DNA from: Symbiobacteriaceae bacterium
GTDB lineage: Bacteria > Bacillota > JAAYKD01 > WRDA01
Assembly (NCBI GenBank): GCA_009779515.1
Contig: WREE01000056.1
Coordinates: forward strand, 1 to 11,311
Reading direction: 5' to 3'
DNA: 11,311 nt
Shown here: positions 6,739 through 11,311 of the stretch, piece after piece
Numbering within the stretch: the stretch's first letter is position 1
Layout: each line of letters begins with the position of its first letter
Made by a program: the position numbers and the translations under genes
Notes under the pieces: model-generated
The model's input: the letters and a program-made list of their open reading frames with translations, nothing else
Database searches by the model: none
Told to the model about the DNA's origin: nothing

Positions 6739-6843
6739 TGGTAGAGTAGATAGGCTTGGATCCGGATTTCCCCTTTTCCTGTCCCGCTCTTAGCCCCGAA
6801 ATGCCCAGAACAAAAAATAAGCCTATGGCTAGGAGGAGTATCC
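6733..6843 (+). promoter_or_regulatory. Long 5' leader with possible structure ahead of the zinc-ribbon gene
   Basis: The predicted leader is about 110 nt. ATAGGCTT (6750-6757) is perfectly complementary to AAGCCTAT (6819-6826), which ends four bases before the Shine-Dalgarno site. A small competing hairpin AGCC-TAT-GGCT (6820-6830) uses the same bases. Between them lies a C/T-rich, probably unpaired stretch. The arrangement could let folding influence ribosome access, but I recognise no known riboswitch or cold-shock leader. Confidence 0.35.
6831..6838 (+). promoter_or_regulatory. Strong ribosome binding site of the zinc-ribbon gene
   Basis: AGGAGGAG, with its core ending 7 bases before the ATG at 6844. 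It is close to the full anti-16S complement and indicates efficient translation. Confidence 0.85.
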
Positions 6844-7131
6844 ATGTACCAAGACAAAACCCTTACCTGCCGCGATTGCCAAGCCGAGTTTGTCTTCTCT
6901 GCTGGAGAACAGGAGTTCTACGCCAGCCGCGGGTTCGTTAACGAACCTACCCGTTGCCCCGATTGTCGTCGGGCACGCAAAAACCAGCGTGGCGAAGGTG
7001 GCTCCCAGCAGCGGGAAATGTTTGAAGCAGTGTGCGCCAACTGTGGTGCTATCGCCCTGGTGCCATTCCGCCCCAGTGGAGACCGCCCCGTCTACTGCGC
7101 CGATTGCTATCAACCACGTCCCCGCTACTAA
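6844..7131 (+). CDS. Small double zinc-ribbon protein
   Basis: A 95-residue protein built from two four-cysteine zinc-binding modules joined by a basic, polar linker (about 42-58). The first is CxxC-x25-CxxC (C9, C12, C38, C41), with the FVFSAGEQEFYASRGF type of sequence known from the 'probable zinc-ribbon' family found in many Chloroflexi and Firmicutes. The second is CxxC-x17-CxxC (C64, C67, C85, C88), with VPFRPSGDRPVYC typical of the family named after that spacing. Both are complete. Such proteins have no well-established function; nucleic-acid binding is a reasonable guess from the basic linker and ribbons. The gene stands alone on the plus strand, with its own promoter, operator-like palindrome, strong ribosome site and terminator. 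This suggests a separately controlled, possibly well-expressed protein. Confidence 0.9.
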   Translation: MYQDKTLTCRDCQAEFVFSAGEQEFYASRGFVNEPTRCPDCRRARKNQRGEGGSQQREMFEAVCANCGAIALVPFRPSGDRPVYCADCYQPRPRY

Positions 7132-7169
7132 GCTAAGGTTCATACCTTAGAGTAACAATGCACTGTACC

Positions 7170-7209
7170 AGCCCCGAGCAGCAGCAAGCTGCTCGGGGCT
7201 TTTAGCTTT
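7170..7209 (+). terminator. Intrinsic terminator after the zinc-ribbon gene
   Basis: A perfect 13-bp stem (AGCCCCGAGCAGC at 7170-7182, complement at 7188-7200, 5-nt loop), followed on the plus strand by TTTAGCTTT. It ends the zinc-ribbon transcript. The minus strand has no T-run after the stem, so it is a weaker candidate for also stopping the converging operon that ends at 7253. The rest of 7132-7252 shows no gene. Confidence 0.88.
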
Positions 7210-7252
7210 GCTACCACCGCCCACCAAAGTTACGGCGCCTAAGCGACAGCGC

Positions 7253-7747
7253 TTACCCCGGAGGGTTGGTACTGGCGACAACGGCTTCCTCCTCCGGCGT
7301 CTCCACTTCCCCCTCGGGAAGCAGATAGTCTGGGGGAGGAGTTACTTCCACGGTTATGACCCCTAAACCGCTACCGGCTTCCAGAGAAGCTCCGGCTAAC
7401 CAAAAGTGATAATCTCCCGGTGGACCATCCTCCGGGATGGTGAAGATCTCTCTGCCTAAGGGGTCATAACGCACTTCTAAATGCTCCCCCAGAGGAGAAA
7501 TCATCACGAGAGAGCGCGGTTGTTGGGCGGTTCCTGCCGCAACGGTCAGCATCACCTGGTCGCCGTATTCCGCACTGGTAGGGGTAACCTCCAGTGAACC
7601 CACGCGGCGCACATCGCGGATGACCTCTTCCCGTCGCAGCTCCTGAAGCACCCACTCAATATCGGAGGTCTCCTCCCGAGGACGGATGATTAAAGCGTTG
7701 GTGGTAAAGACCAAGACCAAGGCCAGAAGAGTCGCCAGCCAACTCAT
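7253..7747 (-). CDS. Membrane-anchored or secreted protein of unknown function
   Basis: A 164-residue protein with an N-terminal hydrophobic helix (about 2-20) that has no positively charged residue before it and is followed by RPREE. This suggests a signal anchor or an uncleaved signal. Residues about 50-135 look like a beta-sandwich, Ig-like extracellular module (SLEVTPTSAEYGDQVMLTV, then PEDGPPGDYHFWLAG and VITVEVTP). The C-terminal tail (about 136-164) is rich in P and E and probably disordered. I do not recognise a family. Translation probably uses AAGGAG at the end of the SagB-type gene, 11 bases before the ATG. Only 8 bp separate the two genes, so co-transcription is likely. It is the last gene of the right-hand minus-strand group. 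Confidence 0.75.
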   Translation of the reverse strand: MSWLATLLALVLVFTTNALIIRPREETSDIEWVLQELRREEVIRDVRRVGSLEVTPTSAEYGDQVMLTVAAGTAQQPRSLVMISPLGEHLEVRYDPLGREIFTIPEDGPPGDYHFWLAGASLEAGSGLGVITVEVTPPPDYLLPEGEVETPEEEAVVASTNPPG

Positions 7748-7755
7748 GGGCTATT

Positions 7756-8508
7756 TTACTCCTTCTTCTTACCTACCGTAGCCAGATAAATGGGAGCGCG
7801 ATTTTCCCCATCAACGCCCAGTAGCTGGGAGAGCATCTCGTCATCGAAGGCGGCGATACCGCAACAGCCGGCGTTCATAGGCGCTACTGCCAGATACAAG
7901 TTTTGGCAAACGTGGCCGGCATCTAAATGCAGGTAACGGTAGCCCCGCTCCACATAGCGCCAGAAGGTGCGGTACACCACCGCCACCCAGAAGAAAGTAA
8001 CGGCACTGTTTTTAACCATACCCTGACGATGACAAGCCTGAGTTAGCTTATCGGGAAGCTCCGGGTCAGTGGAGATAAGGGCTACTTTGTGGTCTAAAGC
8101 CGAATACTTATAAAGCCCGGGAGCAAGACCTTCCACCTTGTTGATAAGGAGATAAGTCTCAAAGGGGTGTCGTGCACCGGCAGAGGGGACTGTGCGCAGC
8201 GTGGCCGGACGATCGGTAACTTGCTTGATCCCCTGGGTGCACCACAGCAGGTAAGAGAGCTCCTCTAAAGACAGGGGCTCTTCACTGTAAGCCCGGACAG
8301 AAACCCGCTCGTTGATGGCTTGAAAAAGATCCACACTGGGTAGGGAATGCTTTTGCGGGTCGGGAAGATCGAAGAGCTGGCAGCCGGGTTCAGCAGGATC
8401 GGTAAGTTCTGGTTGGGGGAGCATTTTGGTTTGGTCGCTCTTTTCTGCCTGATACTTATACTTGGTAAGCTCCATAAAGGTGCGCCCAAGATAGCTGGGA
8501 TGACGCAT
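7756..8508 (-). CDS. SagB-type nitroreductase/dehydrogenase (FMN-dependent)
   Basis: A 250-residue nitroreductase-fold oxidoreductase of the SagB/ThcOx type. In microcin B17- and streptolysin S-like pathways such enzymes oxidise azolines to azoles with FMN, but many stand alone with unknown substrates. Visible hallmarks are INERVSVRAYSEEPLSLEELSYLLWCTQGI (about 65-94), the flavin-binding RTVPSAGARHPFETYLLI (105-122), GLYKY, and the C-terminal HLDAGHVCQNLYLAVAPMNAGCCGIAAF plus LLGVDGENRAPIYLATVGK. The unusual CC pair is at 215-216. An upstream ATG at 8547 is in frame, but AGGAGG seven bases before the ATG at 8508 decides the start. No cyclodehydratase (SagC/D) or precursor peptide gene is visible nearby, so azole formation cannot be assumed. 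Confidence 0.88.
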   Translation of the reverse strand: MRHPSYLGRTFMELTKYKYQAEKSDQTKMLPQPELTDPAEPGCQLFDLPDPQKHSLPSVDLFQAINERVSVRAYSEEPLSLEELSYLLWCTQGIKQVTDRPATLRTVPSAGARHPFETYLLINKVEGLAPGLYKYSALDHKVALISTDPELPDKLTQACHRQGMVKNSAVTFFWVAVVYRTFWRYVERGYRYLHLDAGHVCQNLYLAVAPMNAGCCGIAAFDDEMLSQLLGVDGENRAPIYLATVGKKKE

Positions 8509-8515
8509 GTTTTTT

Positions 8516-8539
8516 CCTCCTCTTAAGTATGATATTATA
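8516..8539 (-). promoter_or_regulatory. Ribosome site and possible -10 box for the SagB-type gene
   Basis: AGGAGG (8516-8521 read on the minus strand) precedes the ATG at 8508 by seven bases and is a strong Shine-Dalgarno site. Just upstream, the minus strand has a perfect TATAAT (8534-8539), but no good -35 box 16-18 bases further up (the region reads CAGTGC). The 69-bp gap to the upstream gene leaves room for a promoter. The ribosome site is well supported, the promoter only weakly. Confidence 0.5.
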
Positions 8540-8577
8540 TTCAGCATACGAATTCGGCACTGGTAGTTATAAATCCT

Positions 8578-9675
8578 TTATCTAGCGGTGGCAGCTTCCT
8601 GATAGCGTCGCTCCGCAATAAGCAAGTCGATAAAGCGCCCGTAGCTCCTTACCCCCTCAACTTGCTGATGACCTTTTAAGTAGGTATCATTAATCTGTTC
8701 CGAGACGGTTTGCACGGTGCCGCTGTACTTATCCCAAAAAGAGCGAGAGGCTTCTAGGTCCCGCTGCACTCCGGGGGTCATCGCTTGCCAGTAGCTTCGG
8801 TACTCCTCCGGCGAAGATACCGTGTAGACGGCATTGAGAGCATAGACTAAAGCTCTTAGAGAGCCGGAGTAAGCCACTTCGGCTGCTCCTCCCGGCAAGC
8901 GGCTCTGCTTCCAGGCGACAAAATTAGCTTCATCTTCCCTGGCTACTCCCACCTTATGGGCAATTTCGTGAGCTACGGTAGCCGGCAGTTCAAAACCGGG
9001 AACATTGGTGTTGATATTAGCCTCGCCGGTAAAAGGAAAGTAAAACCCGGTGATAAAGGTATAGCTCATCAGGGGAGAAAGGATTACCGGTTTAGCCCGC
9101 ATCTGGGAACCTTGCCCGCTGGTGCCGTAGCTCTCCATCCCCTCCCAAAAAACGGTAAAGTAGGAGGTATCCTCCCGGAGTTTGGCCACCCCTTCGGCAT
9201 CTTCCGCCACCAGAGCCCGCTCCCGGTTGGCCAGTTCCACTAGCTCCCAGGTTAGCTCTTGTACCTCCTGGGCTGCTACCGGTTGTAGCTCCCACCCCAG
9301 TTGTACCCCTAAAGGTAAGCGGTAGAGGTTGAGCCCCCAGCAGAGGAGAAAAGTTAGATGAAGGGTAAGTCCCAGACAGGCAAACTCAGCCACCAGGCGT
9401 AGCAACCCGAAAAATATGTCCCGGGGGTCTGCTAAATGGCGTAGCCGCCCTAAGCCTTGAAGCAGAAGCGCCGCTGCCAGGAGTAAAGCTACCCCTAGCA
9501 GCAGCTCCGCCAAAGAAAAGGGCAACCAGCCGAAGAGGACGTTTAAAAAGCTAGCGAGGTAGGGAAAGAACCCCCGGCTATAGTATTGCTCCACCTGAGA
9601 GGGGGACGCTCTCGCCCAGCCTAATAAAGCTATCTCCAGTGCCACCAAAAGAATCAGCCATTTGGCGCGACGCAT
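8578..9675 (-). CDS. DUF3810-type membrane protein with a zinc-metallopeptidase motif
   Basis: A 365-residue protein with three N-terminal hydrophobic segments (about 4-22, 54-76, 96-116) and a large domain most likely outside the membrane. The domain contains HEIAH (236-240) followed by KVGVAREDEANF, the zinc-binding HExxH with a probable third ligand in EDEAN (E249), as in the DUF3810 family. Conserved family features include YPF-like FYFPFTGEANIN (211-222), which precedes the motif. The activity and substrate of the family are not established; a membrane-bound protease is inferred from the motif. The ATG lies 4 bp after the MATE gene, with GGTGGAG about 10 bases upstream. It is therefore co-transcribed with the transporter. 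Confidence 0.85.
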   Translation of the reverse strand: MRRAKWLILLVALEIALLGWARASPSQVEQYYSRGFFPYLASFLNVLFGWLPFSLAELLLGVALLLAAALLLQGLGRLRHLADPRDIFFGLLRLVAEFACLGLTLHLTFLLCWGLNLYRLPLGVQLGWELQPVAAQEVQELTWELVELANRERALVAEDAEGVAKLREDTSYFTVFWEGMESYGTSGQGSQMRAKPVILSPLMSYTFITGFYFPFTGEANINTNVPGFELPATVAHEIAHKVGVAREDEANFVAWKQSRLPGGAAEVAYSGSLRALVYALNAVYTVSSPEEYRSYWQAMTPGVQRDLEASRSFWDKYSGTVQTVSEQINDTYLKGHQQVEGVRSYGRFIDLLIAERRYQEAATAR

Positions 9676-9679
9676 GGTC

Positions 9680-11098
9680 TTAAGGCTCCACCAAATCCAG
9701 AGCTAAGGGGAGGGGATCAGAACCGGTAAGGTTCATGATGCTTTCGTAGCGTTGTCTGGCTCTGTTCTTCCAAGTGCCGCTAAGATAGCGGATAGAGGGG
9801 ATGACGCAACCTGCCAGCCAACCGCAAGGCAAGCTCCACCACAGACCCCGGTACCCTACCCCAGGCATAGAGGTTAGAGAGTAAGCCACAATTATACGCA
9901 CCGAAAGAGAAAAGAAGGAGGAAGCCATGGGGGTAAAGGTATCACCGGAACCTCTCAACACGCCGTTTAAGGTAGCTGACAAAGCAAAGAGGAAGTAAAA
10001 CATAGTCACAGTTTTAATATAATCTACCCCTTGGGCAATGACCTCCCGGTTCTCCTCCAACCCGGCATCCAGAAAGATTTCAATAAGATAAGGTCCGGCG
10101 GTATAAGCCAGGGTAGTCGTAAACAGGCAAACCAGTAAGGACATCATCAAGGTAGAGCGTACCCCTTCGCTTATTCTCTCCAACTTCCAAGCTCCTACAT
10201 TCTGCCCGGCAAAGGTGGAAAGAGCGCCGCCGAAGTTTTGAATGGGCATGGTGGCAAAAGAATCCACCCGCCCTGCCGCCGAAAAGGCAGCCATGGTGAC
10301 CGTACCAAAGCTGTTAACCAAGCTCTGCACGGTCATGAAACCCATAGAAACAACCATCTGCTGCAGGGAGCTGGGAATGGCTAAACGGATCATCGACTGC
10401 AGAATCTCCCGATCGAAGACGATATCCTGGACGGTAAAGGACAGTAAAGGTATTTTTCGAGAGATATAAATAAAACACAAAATCATAGAGAGGCACTGGG
10501 AGATAAGAGTCGCCCATGCTACCCCAGCCACCCCCCAGCCCAGGCTAGCCACGAAGTATATATCCAGGACAATGTTAGTTAGGGCGGAGATGATTAGAAA
10601 AATAAGGGGGGTGCGGGAGTCACCAATAGCCCTTAGGATACCTGCTAAAAGGTTGTAACCAAACATAAAGACCAAACCGTAAAAGAAGATGCGCGCATAG
10701 GCCAGGGAGTCTTGCATAATCTCCGGAGGCACTTTCATCAAACGAAAAATAGGCTCGCTGAGCATAAGACCGATAGGGGACATGACCAAGACACAAAAAA
10801 ATTGAAAGACAGCCAGGGTGGTCACGGCGCGACGCACCTGTTCCAGCTTTCCTGCCCCAAAGAATTGAGAAATTACCACACCGGCTCCCATATTCATGCC
10901 AAAGACTAAGGCTAACAGCATGAAAAACATGGGAAAGCTGGTGCTGACAGCGGCAATAGCGTTTTTACCTTCATAGCGTCCTACCACAATGGTATCGACC
11001 GTGTTGTAAAGCTGCTGAAAAATATTGCCTGCCAACATAGGTAAAGTAAAGTAGAGTATCCTACGCCAAGGGGTACCCTCCGTCATATCGGTTGCCAT
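9680..11098 (-). CDS. MATE-family multidrug/organic-ion efflux transporter
   Basis: A 472-residue integral membrane protein with about twelve hydrophobic helices in two similar halves, the normal MATE size. Each half opens with the typical pattern: LYFTLPMLAGNIFQQLYNTVDTIVVGRY (about 15-42), and RLAIPSSLQQMVVSMGFMTVQSLVNSFG with the nearby FAGQNVGAWK in the second half. MATE proteins export cationic or other compounds against a Na+ or H+ gradient. The substrate here cannot be told, and subfamily (NorM or DinF) assignment is uncertain, although the sequence looks like the large clostridial group. The ATG lies 2 bp after the hydrogenase stop codon, and its ribosome site AAGGGGG overlaps that stop, so translation is probably coupled. 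It is followed after 4 bp by the DUF3810-type gene. Confidence 0.95.
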   Translation of the reverse strand: MATDMTEGTPWRRILYFTLPMLAGNIFQQLYNTVDTIVVGRYEGKNAIAAVSTSFPMFFMLLALVFGMNMGAGVVISQFFGAGKLEQVRRAVTTLAVFQFFCVLVMSPIGLMLSEPIFRLMKVPPEIMQDSLAYARIFFYGLVFMFGYNLLAGILRAIGDSRTPLIFLIISALTNIVLDIYFVASLGWGVAGVAWATLISQCLSMILCFIYISRKIPLLSFTVQDIVFDREILQSMIRLAIPSSLQQMVVSMGFMTVQSLVNSFGTVTMAAFSAAGRVDSFATMPIQNFGGALSTFAGQNVGAWKLERISEGVRSTLMMSLLVCLFTTTLAYTAGPYLIEIFLDAGLEENREVIAQGVDYIKTVTMFYFLFALSATLNGVLRGSGDTFTPMASSFFSLSVRIIVAYSLTSMPGVGYRGLWWSLPCGWLAGCVIPSIRYLSGTWKNRARQRYESIMNLTGSDPLPLALDLVEP

Positions 11099-11100
11099 GA

Positions 11101-11311
11101 TTACCCCCTTTTGTGTACATGAAGAAGCTGCATAGCTTTGGACGAGAGAGGATGCTCCAGATACTCGGCGTAGCTTAAGTTCACTGCTTTATTGTGGTGA
11201 GAATAACGTTGGGTTGCCTTAGCATCCAGGTTGTAGAGCAAAGGCGAAAGGATGGGAGGGGTAACCGTCCCCTCGCGAATAGGCTGACCACCTCCGCCGA
11301 CACAACCGCCA
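11101..11311 (-). CDS. [FeFe] hydrogenase, C-terminal fragment (cut by window edge)
   Basis: The last 69 codons of a gene running in from the right edge (first complete codon at 11310-11308, stop TAA at 11103-11101). It begins GGCVGGGGQP, the third H-cluster motif of [FeFe] hydrogenases, whose cysteine ligates the active-site cluster. It continues with the small-subunit-like tail: LYNLDAKATQRYSHHNKAVNLSYAEYLEHPLSS, then AMQLLHVH, matching the usual H/N-P...Y...L..P....H.LLH ending. The tail ends in VHKRG. In this family the enzyme reversibly makes H2 from protons and reduced ferredoxin and/or NADH. Which form (monomeric, NADH-dependent, bifurcating or sensory) cannot be decided because the N-terminal cluster domains lie outside the window. 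Confidence 0.9.
   Translation of the reverse strand, partial: GGCVGGGGQPIREGTVTPPILSPLLYNLDAKATQRYSHHNKAVNLSYAEYLEHPLSSKAMQLLHVHKRG

Noticed and set aside
7253..8508. A complete thiazole/oxazole-modified peptide (TOMM) cluster
   Set aside because: Only a SagB-type enzyme is present. No YcaO/SagD, SagC or small precursor peptide frame with a Cys/Ser/Thr-rich core was found.
8509..8547. Longer form of the SagB-type protein starting at the ATG at 8547
   Set aside because: The extra 13 codons include the AGGAGG ribosome site and the TATAAT-like sequence. The ATG at 8508 is properly spaced from AGGAGG.

Overview
The window looks like a chromosomal segment of an anaerobic, low-oxygen-adapted member of the Bacillota (Clostridia-type). 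Three things point there. The gene order yacL-ispD-ispF-cysS-mrnC-thyX-rlmB followed by tRNAs is a Firmicute arrangement normally found just upstream of rpmG/secE/nusG. Shine-Dalgarno sites are strong and promoters are sigma-A-like. At the right edge lies the C-terminal end of an [FeFe] hydrogenase. I could not place it more precisely than class from the sequence alone. Base composition looks even across the window, with no insertion sequence, CRISPR array, rRNA or clear mobile DNA.

Left part (about 40-700, minus strand): a four-gene tRNA operon, transcribed Tyr(GTA) - Gly(TCC) - initiator Met(CAT) - Thr(GGT). It has its own near-consensus promoter (TTGACA-18-TATAAT) just downstream of rlmB and an intrinsic terminator after the Thr tRNA.

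Central part (about 711-6667, minus strand): one tightly packed operon in transcription order yacL-like PIN/TRAM membrane protein, ispD, ispF, cysS, mrnC (Mini-III RNase), thyX, rlmB. Gaps are 2-55 bp with one overlap. It joins isoprenoid precursor synthesis (MEP pathway), cysteine charging, 23S rRNA maturation and methylation, and flavin-dependent dTMP synthesis. Compared with the usual order in relatives, gltX and cysE are absent between ispF and cysS, and sigH is absent between rlmB and the tRNAs. IspD carries an extra segment of about 45 residues.

Divergent control region (6668-6843): a perfect inverted repeat (9-bp arms, 2-bp centre) sits on the -10 box and start point of a consensus promoter. 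That promoter reads rightward, through a roughly 110-nt leader with possible secondary structure, into a small double zinc-ribbon protein gene (6844-7131), which ends in a strong intrinsic terminator. This is the clearest unexplained regulatory signal in the window.

Right part (7253-11311, minus strand): in transcription order, the end of an [FeFe] hydrogenase, a MATE-family transporter, a DUF3810-type membrane HExxH protein, a SagB-type nitroreductase/dehydrogenase and a small membrane-anchored or secreted protein of unknown function. The first three are almost contiguous. The SagB gene has a possible promoter of its own. No peptide precursor or cyclodehydratase gene is visible, so a complete thiazole/oxazole peptide pathway is not supported. 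Overall the window is mostly housekeeping, with a modest set of unusual details rather than an obvious new system.
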